DNA from: Salsuginibacillus halophilus
GTDB lineage: Bacteria > Bacillota > Bacilli > Bacillales > Marinococcaceae
Reading direction: 5' to 3'
DNA: 64,000 nucleotides
NCBI RefSeq assembly: GCF_003014715.1
Contig: NZ_PYAV01000009.1
Span: 92,439 to 156,438 of the forward strand
How positions within the stretch are numbered: the first letter of the stretch is position 1; each line of letters begins with the position of its first letter. This document shows, piece after piece, positions 8,046 to 17,051 of the stretch. The notes below the pieces were generated by a model. That model saw nothing but the letters and a program-made list of their open reading frames with translations. It was not told where the DNA came from and ran no database searches. Made by a program: the position numbers and the translations under genes.

Positions 8046-9758
8046 TTAATCTTTGGCAAGCCAGCGGCGCAGTGTTTCGTATGTCCATGTGTTTACAATT
8101 TGTTCAGGTTTGAGTAAAGCTTTACGGGCCATACCGACGCCGGCACTCATATGCTCAAGCATATCAACCTTATGCGCGTCCGTATTAACTGCAATCATAA
8201 CCCCAGCAGCTTCTGCCTGCCGCAGCCAGTACGCATTAAGGTCAAGACGATTTGGGTTGGCATTTAATTCAAGCACCGTATTCGTTTCAGCCGCCCGCTT
8301 CATGAGCCATTCTACATCAATATCGTAGCCGCTGCGAGCTCCAATCAACCGCCCGGTCGGGTGCGCAATCATGTGTACATGAGGATTACTTAGCGCTTGC
8401 TCTAAACGGTGATGCAATTCTTCTTGCGTTTGTGAAAAAGCCGAATGAATGGATGCAATCACAAAATCAAGCTCCTTTAACAGATCATCAGAAAAATCCA
8501 GGGTGCCGTCTGGCCGAATATCCATTTCCGTCCCAGCGAGCACTTCAATGTCTTGTTTTTCTTCATTCACGCGTCGAACTTCTTCGATCTGTCTGCGGAG
8601 CCTTTCCTCATTCAAACCATTGGCTACCTGCAAAAACTTTGAATGGTCAGTTACAGCCATATGCGTATACCCTTTAGCACGAACGGCATCCACCATTTCT
8701 TCAATTGAAAAACCGCCGTCACTCCAAGTTGTGTGCATATGCAGATCTGTTACAATATCAGCTTCAGCGACCACGTTGTAATCACTTTGAAAAACTTCGG
8801 TTTCATCTCTGCCGCTCCGCGCTTCAGGGGGAATGAAATGCAGTCCGAAATGTGCGTAAAACGCCGTTTCATCAACAAAAGTCTGTATATCTCCAGTTGC
8901 TTGGTTCTCTACACCATACTCGCTGATTTTTTCGTCCTGCCCTTTAGCAAGTTGACGCATAAGTACATTATGATCTTTTGAGCCTGTAAAGTGATGCAAT
9001 GTTGTAGCAAATTGTTCGTCAGTAACGAGACGGAAATCCACGCCAATATGATATCCTTTGGCAAGGACAAGTGACACTTTCGTTTCACCATCCGCTGTAA
9101 TTTCTTTAATGTCCGGCATGCTTGTTAACTGCTCTCGTACAGTGGCTGCATCGGTTGTGGATATAATGTAATCGATATCTTTCACCGTTTCCTCCATACG
9201 CCGGAGACTACCTGCACGCTGCCAACGTGTGATCCCGTCCATTTCAGTTAAATACTGCTCCACCGTCTCAGCAACGGGCAGCATTTCTGCAATCGGCAGA
9301 CGTTCCGGACGGCTGCCTGCTTCTTTTAAGGCAGTTAAAATTTTTTCTTCAGATTTGGCTCCAAAACCACTTAAAGCCTGTACTTCTTTATGATCACAAG
9401 CTGCCTCCAACTCTTCTGCGCTCGTTACACCAAGCTCTTGATACAAGCGCCCAATTTTTTTCCCGCCAAGCCCAGGCAGTTTCAACAGCGGAAGGAGCCC
9501 TTCTGGTACTTGTGCCTGCAGTTCTTTTAAAACGCTGCTTTCTCCTGTATCAATATATTCTTGAATAACGCCGGCTGTCCCTTTACCAATTCCACTTAGT
9601 GCAGCTGGGTTATCAATTTCAGCTAAAGACCGTTCGTCCCGCTCCAGTGCCTGGGCCGCTTTACGGTAAGCGGATATTTTAAATGTATTTTCTCCTTGAA
9701 TCTCCATATATGTTGCAATATCTTCAAGCATGGCAATGATATCTTTTTTGTTCAACAC
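8046..9758 (-). CDS. polX: DNA polymerase X (PolX)
   Basis: 570 residues: helix-hairpin-helix and polymerase-beta-like nucleotidyltransferase in the N-terminal half (GSLRRMEETVKDIDYII contains a catalytic Asp), then a PHP phosphoesterase domain from about residue 335 (DLHMHTTWSDGG, MAVTDHS, IAHPTGRLIG, NTDAH). Bacterial PolX fills short gaps in base-excision repair and its PHP domain gives 3'-5' exonuclease activity. Tandem GTG TTG start codons follow AAAGGAGG. The TTG at 9755 has the better 8-nt spacing and matches the family N-terminus M-NKKDII, so the true start may be 9755. Confidence 0.95.
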   Translation of the reverse strand: MLNKKDIIAMLEDIATYMEIQGENTFKISAYRKAAQALERDERSLAEIDNPAALSGIGKGTAGVIQEYIDTGESSVLKELQAQVPEGLLPLLKLPGLGGKKIGRLYQELGVTSAEELEAACDHKEVQALSGFGAKSEEKILTALKEAGSRPERLPIAEMLPVAETVEQYLTEMDGITRWQRAGSLRRMEETVKDIDYIISTTDAATVREQLTSMPDIKEITADGETKVSLVLAKGYHIGVDFRLVTDEQFATTLHHFTGSKDHNVLMRQLAKGQDEKISEYGVENQATGDIQTFVDETAFYAHFGLHFIPPEARSGRDETEVFQSDYNVVAEADIVTDLHMHTTWSDGGFSIEEMVDAVRAKGYTHMAVTDHSKFLQVANGLNEERLRRQIEEVRRVNEEKQDIEVLAGTEMDIRPDGTLDFSDDLLKELDFVIASIHSAFSQTQEELHHRLEQALSNPHVHMIAHPTGRLIGARSGYDIDVEWLMKRAAETNTVLELNANPNRLDLNAYWLRQAEAAGVMIAVNTDAHKVDMLEHMSAGVGMARKALLKPEQIVNTWTYETLRRWLAKD

Positions 9759-9784
9759 GTCTGCCTCCTTTAATCCTTGTTCGA

Positions 9785-9812
9785 CGAAAAAAGAAAACTT
9801 GGCGGCGCCAAG
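9785..9812 (-). terminator. Terminator after yshB
   Basis: Minus-strand stem CTTGGC-gcc-GCCAAG followed by TTTTCTTTTTT, between the yshB stop and the polX start. It suggests polX is only partly read through from yshB. Confidence 0.8.
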
Positions 9813-9829
9813 CTTCCCTTCGTTGTCCT

Positions 9830-10369
9830 TTATCGTTCATCTACCCATAAGCTATACAGCCAGTCAGATAAAAATGGGGTGTTTTCAACCATCAATCGTG
9901 CCACAAGCGAGTCGCTAATCACCGATTGAATGAAATCAACAGGCAATAATAGCGCAACAATGAACACAACAAATAAAATGAGATAAGTTTCAATAAAGCC
10001 GAGCACACCACCTAAAAACCAGTTGACCGTACGGAGCACCGGCAGTGTGGACACAAAATCCAGCATTGAACCAATAATTTGAAGAACAATTTTCGTTAAA
10101 AAGAATAATAGCGCAAAGCTGATCCCATTGTAGTACACGTCTTCAAAATAAAATGATGAAAGCAGCATGCCTTCACCGTCTGCTGGATCTAAGAAATCAG
10201 GGTATGGAATGAGCATAACTAAATGCTCTGCTAAATCGTCGTAAAATATAAATGCAACAATTAAAGCTGCAAAAAAACTAACTAAGTGAATGGCCTGTAA
10301 TATAAAGCCTCGCCTAAGGCCAATAAAAAAGCTTCCGATGAGTATGAGTAATATTATCAAACTAAGCAT
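9830..10369 (-). CDS. yshB: CvpA-family membrane protein YshB
   Basis: 179-residue membrane protein of the CvpA/colicin V production family. Four hydrophobic segments (about residues 3-20, 22-45, 80-103 and 122-145) are joined by short loops. The N-terminus MLSLIILLILIGSFFIGLRRG shows the RRG turn typical of the family. Biochemical function is unknown in Bacillus. Its start lies 6 bp after the zapA stop, with GAGGA formed inside the zapA end, so the two genes are translationally close. Same neighbour order as B. subtilis zapA-yshB-polX-mutSB. Confidence 0.88.
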   Translation of the reverse strand: MLSLIILLILIGSFFIGLRRGFILQAIHLVSFFAALIVAFIFYDDLAEHLVMLIPYPDFLDPADGEGMLLSSFYFEDVYYNGISFALLFFLTKIVLQIIGSMLDFVSTLPVLRTVNWFLGGVLGFIETYLILFVVFIVALLLPVDFIQSVISDSLVARLMVENTPFLSDWLYSLWVDER

Positions 10370-10375
10370 AGCAAT

Positions 10376-10633
10376 TTAATCCTCGTCTTTCTCCAGTCGT
10401 TCCTTCTCCGTTAATGCTTGTTGTTTCAGTTGATCATCCATTACATTGATCGCTGTTAAAACGGCTAAACGGGTGGTATCCAAGTACGGGTTGATGCTTT
10501 TAATCTCACGCATTTTTTGATCGACCGCGCGCGCAACGTTTTGCACGTGCTCTGGTTCATCTTCACCCACGACCGTATACTGTTGTCCATATATGCTTAC
10601 AGTCGTACGCTGTCGCTCCTTTCCTTCAGACAC
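10376..10633 (-). CDS. zapA: Cell-division protein ZapA
   Basis: 85 residues, the usual length of Bacillus ZapA. An N-terminal compact domain (TTVSIYGQQYTVVGEDEPEH) is followed by a C-terminal coiled-coil helix. ZapA bundles FtsZ protofilaments and supports the Z-ring. The start is GTG at 10633 with a poor GGGGG ribosome site, so translation may be modest. In B. subtilis rnhC lies next to zapA on the pheT side. Here that place is taken by non-coding sequence and TDE copy R2. Confidence 0.92.
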   Translation of the reverse strand: MSEGKERQRTTVSIYGQQYTVVGEDEPEHVQNVARAVDQKMREIKSINPYLDTTRLAVLTAINVMDDQLKQQALTEKERLEKDED

Positions 10634-10826
10634 GTTGATCCCCCTATTCCACCTGCATACACATTCGTAACAGATCTTAAACTATCCTCAATAATAACAG
10701 AATACGACATTGTTGAAAATATTCCGGGTGAAAGGATCATAAAGTCTATCAAAGGAATCATTACATGATTACATTTCCACCTGCAAAAAACGTTCACGAA
10801 ACAGCCGGCACCTATGAGGTAGAAAC

Positions 10827-10856
10827 GATGCTGCCCGTCATGTACGGACAGCATCG
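10827..10856 (-). terminator. Distal terminator hairpin of pheT
   Basis: 30-nt stem-loop, GATGCTG...CAGCATC, with a short T-rich tail (GTTTC) on the minus strand. It is duplicated at 11302-11331 with two loop differences. The tail is weak for a terminator. Confidence 0.7.
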
Positions 10857-11300
10857 CAGGCTGTAGACAAAGTACAAAACTTAACATTAACTTACAACTT
10901 ACTGCTTCAACCGCCGCTGGCTGCCCTATTAAGAGAAAAAACCGAATTATGAACGTAACCTTCACCCAAGACGGACGCTTTCCCGAGGGCTTGGCTTCAG
11001 CTAACTTGTTCGATTGATTACCAATCGAACAAGTGGATCTTCGGCCTGCGCTTAATCCTCTGGGGGTCGCCGTCTTTTGTTTCGGTTACTTTTCAATTTA
11101 CAGACTATCATCATTTCTAATAGATAATGTTTGTTATGAAATTGACTTATGTAGATATTGCTTAATTAAAAGAACCTCTACAATTTATGACCATCAAATG
11201 ACGCAAGGCTGACGAGCGCCGGCGGCGACGCCACCAAGATCAGCGCGAGCCGAAAAGCGACGTCAGACTGCGCTTTTCTTGAAAGTTTGTCTACACACTA
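10857..11300 (+). mobile_element. TDE copy R2, about 444 bp
   Basis: A end CAGGCTGTAGACAAAG (10857-10872); B end, minus strand, TAGTGTGTAGACAAAC (11285-11300). It contains the family 11-bp stem ACTTGTTCGAT/ATCGAACAAGT at 11004-11034 and the B-side GC-rich segment, and lacks the CCCGCAGGCAG stretch found in R1, which explains its shorter length. No ORF. It lies between two copies of the pheT terminator hairpin. The rest of 10634-10826 is the zapA upstream region; I see no convincing gene there. Confidence 0.82.
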
Positions 11301-11301
11301 T

Positions 11302-11331
11302 GATGCTGCCCGTCGTGTCCGGACAGCATCG
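11302..11331 (-). repeat. Proximal copy of the pheT terminator hairpin
   Basis: Same 30-nt stem-loop as 10827-10856; only two loop bases differ. It lies 12 bp after the pheT stop and is followed by the R2 end instead of a T-run. Confidence 0.82.
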
Positions 11332-11343
11332 AATAAGGTTATT

Positions 11344-13773
11344 TTAGCTGCGTAAAGCTGCGCCTGCTTTACGTTCAAGGTTTTGTACGATGTTTTCATG
11401 AACATGAGAAACTTCATCGTCTGTAAGTGTTTTTTCCGGATCGCGGTAGCGGAGCGAGAAGGCAAGTGACTTTTTACCTTCTTCAATGTGCTCTCCTTCA
11501 TAAACATCAAATAAGGCGACAGATTCAAGCAATGGCTGCCCGCTTTCTTCAATGATCCGAGCAACTTCTCCAGCCGCAACTGAGCTTGAAACAACTACTG
11601 CTAAATCACGCGTGACAGCTGGAAAGCGTGGTAAAGCTGTATATTTCACCGGGTCAGCATCAAGCTGCAACAGCTTTTCGATATCAAGTTGAGCTGCATA
11701 TACCGGAGCCAAATCGTATGCTTTTTGCATTGACGGGTGGATTTCACCTATCACACCAAGCTTTTCACCGTGCACTTCGATTTCTGCTGTACGACCAGGA
11801 TGAAACCCTTCCATAGCCGTATTTGGCACAAAAGCGGCCGCTTCAAACAAGCCGAGCTCCGTTAACATCCCTTCAATGACTCCTTTAATTGTAAAGAAAT
11901 CAACCGGCTGCTTTTCGCCGCGCCACCGGTGGGACTGCCACGTACCCGAAACTGTAAGAGCGATCATCTCTCGTTCATTCGGCTGTTTTTCTACGACAGG
12001 TTCATCACTTAAAAAGACCGATCCCATTTCAAATAAAGCGGTATCTTCCATCTGACGGTTTCGGTTATAGCTTAACGCTTCCAACAAGTGAGGTATCAAA
12101 CTTGTCCGCATGACACTGCGATCAGCGCTCATCGGCATTGCCACATGCACCGGGTACTGCTCAGCATGAGCCGGCAGGCGGAATTCATCCTTGGCATCGT
12201 CTCGTGTTAATGAGTACGTTACAGCCTCATGTATCCCGGACATTTCCAAGAAGCGGCGAACACTGCGGCGGCGTGCTTGGTATTGACTTAAGCGTCCTAC
12301 AGTCGTCGTACCTTCAGGCAGTGTCGAAGGGATTTGGTCATAGCCGTAAATCCGGGCAACTTCTTCAGATAAATCTTCTTCAATCGCTAAGTCTGCACGA
12401 CGCGGCGGAACATAAACGGTTAAATGGTCTTTGTCTTTTTGTACCTGAAGATCCAGCCGTTCAAAAATTGCTGTAATTTCATCTGTCGACAATGCTGTGC
12501 CGAGGCGATTATTAATTTTTGCAGCTGTTGTTGTGATCGTCTGCTCCGTTCCCGGACGGTAATCCGCTTCTACAGTACCGTACAAAACATCGGCTCCTGC
12601 CAAGCTCTCAAACAGGCGGGCAGCGCGCTCAGCGGCCTCCGGTGTACGGCTCGTATCAATGCCCTTTTCAAACCGAAGACTGGATTCACTGCGCAAGCCT
12701 AAATCTTTCGAAGCACGGCGAACGCTAGAGGAGTTAAATTGCGCTGCTTCAAGCAGAATTGTCGCAGTAGCGTCTGTCACTTCTGATTCTGCACCGCCCA
12801 TGACACCCGCAACAGCATGTGGCTTATCGCCATTTGTAATGACTAAATGCTCTGGCTGTAATGTACGTGTTGTTCCATCAAGCGTTTCGATCGTTTCACC
12901 GTCTAAAGCACGGCGGACCAGGACTTCATTTGAAGCGAACGCATCAAAGTCAAAAGCATGCAGCGGCTGACCGTACTCAAGCAATACAAAGTTTGTAATG
13001 TCTACAACATTGTTGATCGGTCGGATCCCTGCTGCCATCAATCGCGTTTTTAACCAAAGCGGCGATGATTGAAGCGTTACATTATGACATACTTTCGCAC
13101 CGTAATACGGCGCATCTTCCGGTACATCAATTTGTACGCTCACTTCATCTGCAGCATTGCCGCGCTTTGTGCCGTGATCAATTTCCGGCAGCTTCATTTC
13201 ACGCTCGAGCAGCGCCGCCATTTCATAAGCGAGTCCGATCATACTTAAGCCATCTGCCCGGTTTGGGGTTAAATCAAGTTCCAAAACTGCATCATTCAAT
13301 TGCAGCAGCTCAGCTGCATCGGTACCAACTTCAGCTTCTTGCGGAAGCACTGTAATACCGTCTGCTTCTTCTTTTGGAATAACGCTGTCGCTTATACCAA
13401 GTTCATTTAAAGAGCAAATCATTCCTTGTGATGGCTGTCCTCGAAGCTTCGCTTCTTTAATAACCATACCGTTTGGAAGTTCAGCGCCAGGAAGTGCTAC
13501 AGCTACTTTCTGCCCTTCAGCTACATTCGGTGCACCGCAGACAATCTGAGATGTGCCATCCCCGGTATCCACCTGGCAAACGGATAATTTATCTGCTTCC
13601 GGATGTTGACTAACCTCAAGCACTTCACCAACGACGAGCTGCTCAAGCCCGTTATGATAACGGTGGATATGATCAACCTCAATCCCGCCGCGCGTTAATT
13701 TTTCCGCTGCCTCTTCCGCAGTCAAATCGCTTATATCAATGTAATCATTTAACCATTGTAGTGATACTAACAT
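11344..13773 (-). CDS. pheT: Phenylalanyl-tRNA synthetase beta subunit
   Basis: 809 residues. Domains in order: OB-fold tRNA-binding domain (about 40-150), B3/B4 editing module (about 210-400), B5 (about 405-475), a catalytic-like core, and a C-terminal ferredoxin-fold anticodon-binding domain (from about 715, LPRFPAVTRDLAVVV). It pairs with PheS in the alpha2-beta2 enzyme that charges tRNA-Phe and hydrolyses mischarged Tyr. It starts 14 bp after pheS and belongs to the same T-box-controlled operon. Its terminator hairpin has been duplicated around R2. Confidence 0.98.
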   Translation of the reverse strand: MLVSLQWLNDYIDISDLTAEEAAEKLTRGGIEVDHIHRYHNGLEQLVVGEVLEVSQHPEADKLSVCQVDTGDGTSQIVCGAPNVAEGQKVAVALPGAELPNGMVIKEAKLRGQPSQGMICSLNELGISDSVIPKEEADGITVLPQEAEVGTDAAELLQLNDAVLELDLTPNRADGLSMIGLAYEMAALLEREMKLPEIDHGTKRGNAADEVSVQIDVPEDAPYYGAKVCHNVTLQSSPLWLKTRLMAAGIRPINNVVDITNFVLLEYGQPLHAFDFDAFASNEVLVRRALDGETIETLDGTTRTLQPEHLVITNGDKPHAVAGVMGGAESEVTDATATILLEAAQFNSSSVRRASKDLGLRSESSLRFEKGIDTSRTPEAAERAARLFESLAGADVLYGTVEADYRPGTEQTITTTAAKINNRLGTALSTDEITAIFERLDLQVQKDKDHLTVYVPPRRADLAIEEDLSEEVARIYGYDQIPSTLPEGTTTVGRLSQYQARRRSVRRFLEMSGIHEAVTYSLTRDDAKDEFRLPAHAEQYPVHVAMPMSADRSVMRTSLIPHLLEALSYNRNRQMEDTALFEMGSVFLSDEPVVEKQPNEREMIALTVSGTWQSHRWRGEKQPVDFFTIKGVIEGMLTELGLFEAAAFVPNTAMEGFHPGRTAEIEVHGEKLGVIGEIHPSMQKAYDLAPVYAAQLDIEKLLQLDADPVKYTALPRFPAVTRDLAVVVSSSVAAGEVARIIEESGQPLLESVALFDVYEGEHIEEGKKSLAFSLRYRDPEKTLTDDEVSHVHENIVQNLERKAGAALRS

Positions 13774-13787
13774 GTGCTCACTCCTCC

Positions 13788-14822
13788 TTACACTCGTTTG
13801 AATTGATCAAGAAAGCGTTGATCGTTTGTATAGAAATGGCGAATATCATCAATGCCGTATTTCAACATTGCAAAGCGTTCTACGCCCATGCCGAACGCAA
13901 AGCCGCTATACTCTTCAGGGTCGAAACCACTCATTTCAAGTACATTTGGGTGAACCATACCGGCGCCAAGAACTTCTATCCAGCCTGTATGCTTACACAC
14001 ACGACAGCCGGTGCCCCCGCAAATCCCACAGGATACATCCACTTCTGCAGAAGGTTCGGTAAACGGGAAAAAGCTCGGCCGGAGCCGGATTGTACGGTCT
14101 GCTCCAAAATACTGCTTCACAAACGTTTCTAAAACTCCCTTTAAGTCGCTCAAGCGAACGTTTTTATCAACGTACAGCCCCTCAACCTGCATAAACTGGT
14201 GAGAGTGGGTAGCGTCGTCTTCATCGCGGCGGTATACTTTGCCTGGACAGACAATTTTCACCGGCCCCTCTCCACCTTTTGTCTCAAGCGTTCGTGCTTG
14301 AACAGGAGATGTTTGTGTACGTAGGAGCAAGTCATCTGTCACGTAAAATGAATCCTGCATATCCCGCGCCGGATGATCTTTTGGCAGGTTCAACGCTTCA
14401 AAGTTATAAGCATCGGTTTCAACTTCCGGTCCTTCAGTAACATCAAAGCCCATACCGATAAAAATATCTTCAATTTCTTCTACCACCGCTGTCAGCGGGT
14501 GCCGGGCCCCGCGGCGTACTGGGCGACCGGGGAGCGTAACATCGATCGCTTCTTCTGCTAAACGAGCTTCAAGTGCTGCAGCTTCAAGCTCTTCATTTTT
14601 TTCATCAATTGCACTTTGAATCGATGTGCGCACTTCATTCCCTTTTTGACCGACTTTTGGGCGCTCTTCTTCTGACAAGCTCCCCATACCGCGCAATACT
14701 TCTGTGATCGGTCCTTTTTTGCCTAAGTACGTAATACGAATTTCTTCAAGCTGTTTCACATCTTCAGCAGCAGCCACTTTGGCAAGCGCTTCTTTTTCTA
14801 ATTCACCGAGACGTTCAATCAT
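13788..14822 (-). CDS. pheS: Phenylalanyl-tRNA synthetase alpha subunit
   Basis: 344 residues, the same size as B. subtilis PheS. An N-terminal coiled-coil arm is followed by the class II catalytic domain with [12 protein letters not shown], the motif 2 region [18 protein letters not shown] and motif 3 [27 protein letters not shown] cysteine cluster occurs near residue 265. It makes phenylalanyl-adenylate and transfers it to tRNA-Phe with PheT. It follows the T-box leader directly, with ATG at 14822 and a GGAGG site upstream. Confidence 0.98.
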   Translation of the reverse strand: MIERLGELEKEALAKVAAAEDVKQLEEIRITYLGKKGPITEVLRGMGSLSEEERPKVGQKGNEVRTSIQSAIDEKNEELEAAALEARLAEEAIDVTLPGRPVRRGARHPLTAVVEEIEDIFIGMGFDVTEGPEVETDAYNFEALNLPKDHPARDMQDSFYVTDDLLLRTQTSPVQARTLETKGGEGPVKIVCPGKVYRRDEDDATHSHQFMQVEGLYVDKNVRLSDLKGVLETFVKQYFGADRTIRLRPSFFPFTEPSAEVDVSCGICGGTGCRVCKHTGWIEVLGAGMVHPNVLEMSGFDPEEYSGFAFGMGVERFAMLKYGIDDIRHFYTNDQRFLDQFKRV

Positions 14823-14844
14823 CGTTTTGCCTCCTTTAAGTTTT

Positions 14845-15127
14845 GAGCACAGTAAAAAACCTTCGCTCCTTTCACGACGGAAAGGGACGAAGGTTTCGCG
14901 GTACCACCCTTTTTAACAGCCACTTCGGCTGTTCACTTCTCATCAATAACGATCCTTAAAAGGACCGGGGCAACCTTAACTTCCAACATTGGAAGTCTTC
15001 CGGCGCCAGCTCCAGAGTGAATTCGCCCAGTCCTAGATGAGAACGCTCTCAGTCAACGGCTGTTCCTCCCTGTCAAACGGGGGCCGGGGTACTACTCTCC
15101 TTCTCTGCTGTTCACTTTACTCGATTT
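14845..15127 (-). ncRNA. tRNA-Phe-sensing T-box leader of pheST
   Basis: The conserved T-box sequence AGGGTGGTACCGCG is at 14897-14910, followed by a terminator stem (AACCTTCG...CGAAGGTT, then six T, 14853-14897). A specifier candidate TTC (Phe) lies at 15041-15043 within GAGAGCGTTCTCATC. An AGAGA-type purine motif and stem I are recognisable near the 5' end. Uncharged tRNA-Phe should stabilise the antiterminator and switch on pheST. Confidence 0.95.
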
Positions 15128-15133
15128 TTTTAT

Positions 15134-15162
15134 ATTATACAAAAAAACACTTGAAAAGACAA
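15134..15162 (-). promoter_or_regulatory. pheST promoter
   Basis: Minus-strand TTGTCT, 17 bp, TATAAT. The -35 overlaps the T-rich tail of the ysgA terminator, so TDE copy R3 ends only about 20 bp upstream of this promoter. Confidence 0.8.
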
Positions 15163-15180
15163 AGGCTCAAATTAACCTTA
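15161..15180 (-). terminator. Distal terminator hairpin of ysgA
   Basis: Minus-strand AAGGTT-aatttg-AGCCTT (six pairs including one G-U) followed by TGTCTTTTC. It is the left member of a 20-bp duplication around R3. Confidence 0.65.
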
Positions 15181-15630
15181 CAGTGTGTAGACATATTTTT
15201 AAGATGAACGATGGCTGACGTCGCTTTTCGGCTCGCGCTGATCTTGGTGGCGTCGCCGCCGAGGCTCGTCAGCTTAGCGTCATTTGCTGGTCATGAATGG
15301 TAAAGATCCATTTGATCAAGCCATATCTAAATGAATCCATTCCATAACGACGCTTTATGAGTGATCCAACGAACCATACACAAAAGACAAATGTACAAGT
15401 GACTGAAACGAAAGACGGCGACTCCCAGAGGATTAAGCGCAGGCTGAAGATCCACTTGTTCGATTGGAAATCAATCGAACAAGTTAGCTGAAGCCAAGCC
15501 CTCGGGAAAGCGCCCGTCGGTAGTGTTGGTTACGTTCATTGTTCGGTTTTATCCTCTTCATAAGGCAGCCCGCCGCTTGGAGCAGTAAGCTGTGCGTTAA
15601 TGTTAGGTTTTGTACTTTGTCGACAGTCTG
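15181..15630 (-). mobile_element. TDE copy R3, 450 bp, reverse orientation
   Basis: Left end CAGTGTGTAGACATAT (B end, 15181-15196); right end, minus strand, CAGACTGTCGACAAAG (A end, 15615-15630). The interior matches R1 and R2 in reverse, including the TTGTTCGATT...AATCGAACAA stem near 15457-15483. It is flanked with no gap by 20-bp imperfect direct repeats (15161-15180 and 15631-15650, 16 of 20 identical). No ORF. Confidence 0.82.
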
Positions 15631-15650
15631 AAAAGTTCAAATCAACCTTG
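15631..15650 (-). repeat. Proximal copy of the ysgA terminator hairpin
   Basis: Minus-strand AAGGTT-gatttg-AACTTT. It differs from the distal copy at four positions, yet all six stem pairs remain possible because of a G-U pair. It lies 15 bp downstream of the ysgA stop. Confidence 0.7.
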
Positions 15651-15665
15651 CATCACTCAACTGAT

Positions 15666-16421
15666 TTATCCTTTACGTAAATGATATAACAAAATCCCAG
15701 TCGCTACAGAAACGTTTAAAGACTCGGCGTCCCCGTGGATAGGAATATAAACGTTTTGGTCTGTTTTTTCAAGCAGCTCCGGCTTAACTCCTCCCCCTTC
15801 GTTACCAACAATTAAAGCAAATGATTTCAGGGGAGCAAGTGCTGTATGGCTTGTACCTTCAGCAATTCCTGTACCAAGAATTGGAACACCCTGCTCCTTC
15901 AGTTGATCGATCCACTCTTCAAGCGGTCCTTGAATCACAGGGATATGAAATATTGAGCCTTGCGTTGCCCGCACCGCTTTTTCATTATAAACATCCGCTG
16001 ATCCTTCACCAAGGATGACACCTTTAGCGCCGGCCGCATCTGCGGTACGAATCATTGTACCTACGTTTCCAGGATCTTGAATTTCATCAAGCAGTAAATA
16101 AATGCCTTCTACAAGCTTTTCAGGCTTAGAAGGTATCATGCATACTGCAACCAATCCCTGCGGATTTTGTACACCAGTTAACTCTTGAATAACCTGTTCG
16201 TTTACGAGGGCCGTCGGAATATTGTAACGGCCGGCAACGTCAGGTACTTTATCTGGATCATCCGCAAAAATCCGCTCGATTTCCCTGCCGCTTTTCAATG
16301 CTTCTTCAATTAGATGCGGGCCTTCAATTAAAAAGCGCTCATCACGTTCACGGTACTTTTTATAGCGCAGCCGTTTTGCATCTTTCACTTTTTGATTCTT
16401 ACTTGACTCAATTCGCTCCAT
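15666..16421 (-). CDS. ysgA: SpoU/TrmH-family RNA 2'-O-methyltransferase YsgA
   Basis: 251 residues. The N-terminal RNA-binding substrate domain (to about residue 95: RFLIEGPHLIEEALKSG) precedes a SPOUT knot with the three SpoU motifs: LLLDEIQDPGNVGTMIRTADAAG, LIVGNEGGGVKPELL and IPIHGDAESLNVSVATGI. Knot methyltransferases use S-adenosylmethionine to methylate ribose in rRNA or tRNA; the exact nucleotide cannot be read from sequence. It is divergent from sspI and precedes pheST, as in B. subtilis. Its terminator carries TDE copy R3. Confidence 0.93.
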   Translation of the reverse strand: MERIESSKNQKVKDAKRLRYKKYRERDERFLIEGPHLIEEALKSGREIERIFADDPDKVPDVAGRYNIPTALVNEQVIQELTGVQNPQGLVAVCMIPSKPEKLVEGIYLLLDEIQDPGNVGTMIRTADAAGAKGVILGEGSADVYNEKAVRATQGSIFHIPVIQGPLEEWIDQLKEQGVPILGTGIAEGTSHTALAPLKSFALIVGNEGGGVKPELLEKTDQNVYIPIHGDAESLNVSVATGILLYHLRKG

Positions 16422-16438
16422 AATAGCCTCCGTCCTTA

Positions 16439-16468
16439 TGTATATTTTCTCATTGTCGGCTCAACCTA
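16439..16468 (+). promoter_or_regulatory. Candidate sigma-G promoter of sspI
   Basis: TGTATA at 16439-16444, 17-bp spacer, CAACCTA at 16462-16468. These resemble the forespore sigma-G boxes TG.ATA and CATACTA, as expected for a small acid-soluble protein gene. Confidence 0.55.
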
Positions 16469-16515
16469 TGTAGAAGATCGTACATTTATTATACATGAGA
16501 AGGAGGTTTTCGGGT

Positions 16516-16728
16516 ATGAGCATTAATTTGCGTCAAGCTGTCATGTCTAACATTTCCGGAAGCAGCAAAGAAGATATGGAGGCAACCATTCAGGATGCAC
16601 TTACAAAAGGTGAAGAAAAGATGCTGCCTGGCCTTGGAGTTTTATTTGAGATGTTTTGGAAACAAGCAGACGAAGATGAAAAGGATGAGATGGTGAAAAC
16701 GTTATCTAAAGAAGCTCAAAATGTATAG
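16516..16728 (+). CDS. sspI: Small acid-soluble spore protein I
   Basis: 70 residues, the family size. The central block [14 protein letters not shown] is diagnostic of SspI. It is a minor spore-core protein made in the forespore. The start is ATG at 16516 with AGGAGG about 9 nt upstream; a reading beginning at 16495 would place the ribosome site inside the gene. A partial TDE copy (R4) follows the gene. Confidence 0.93.
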   Translation: MSINLRQAVMSNISGSSKEDMEATIQDALTKGEEKMLPGLGVLFEMFWKQADEDEKDEMVKTLSKEAQNV

Positions 16729-16830
16729 ACCCGGATTCTAGAAACGAGAAGTTGACGGTCGTTTTGCTATGTTAATGCTACTTTGACGTCGTTTTTTCTT
16801 GACGTTTGAAATCGCCTATCGCTTGATAAT

Positions 16831-17010
16831 AATGAACGCAACCTTCACTTCAGACGGACGCTTTCCCGAGGGCTTGGCTTCAGCTAACTTGTTCGAATAA
16901 AAACCATTCGAACAAGTGGATCTTCAGCCTGCGCTTGATCCTCTGGGAGTCGCCGTCTTTCGTTTCGTTTACTTTTAAATTTGCGGATCATCAATCCCCT
17001 TTTGGATATC
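16831..17010 (+). mobile_element. TDE copy R4, internal fragment
   Basis: Contains only the A-side foldback: GACGGACGCTTTCCCGAGG, stem TTGTTCGAAT...ATTCGAACAA and the closing arm ending GTCGCCGTC (16853-16957). Both terminal repeats are missing. The stem carries paired changes relative to R1, consistent with retained folding. Between sspI and R4 are two near-identical TTGACG(G)TCGTTTT motifs whose origin is unclear. Confidence 0.7.
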
Positions 17011-17051
17011 ACGTTAGGAGTACCACTTCTAGATACAAACATTTGAACCAC

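Noticed and set aside
12138..13355. Several long plus-strand frames inside pheT
   Set aside because: Antisense shadows of a strongly coding gene; no ribosome sites or family similarity.
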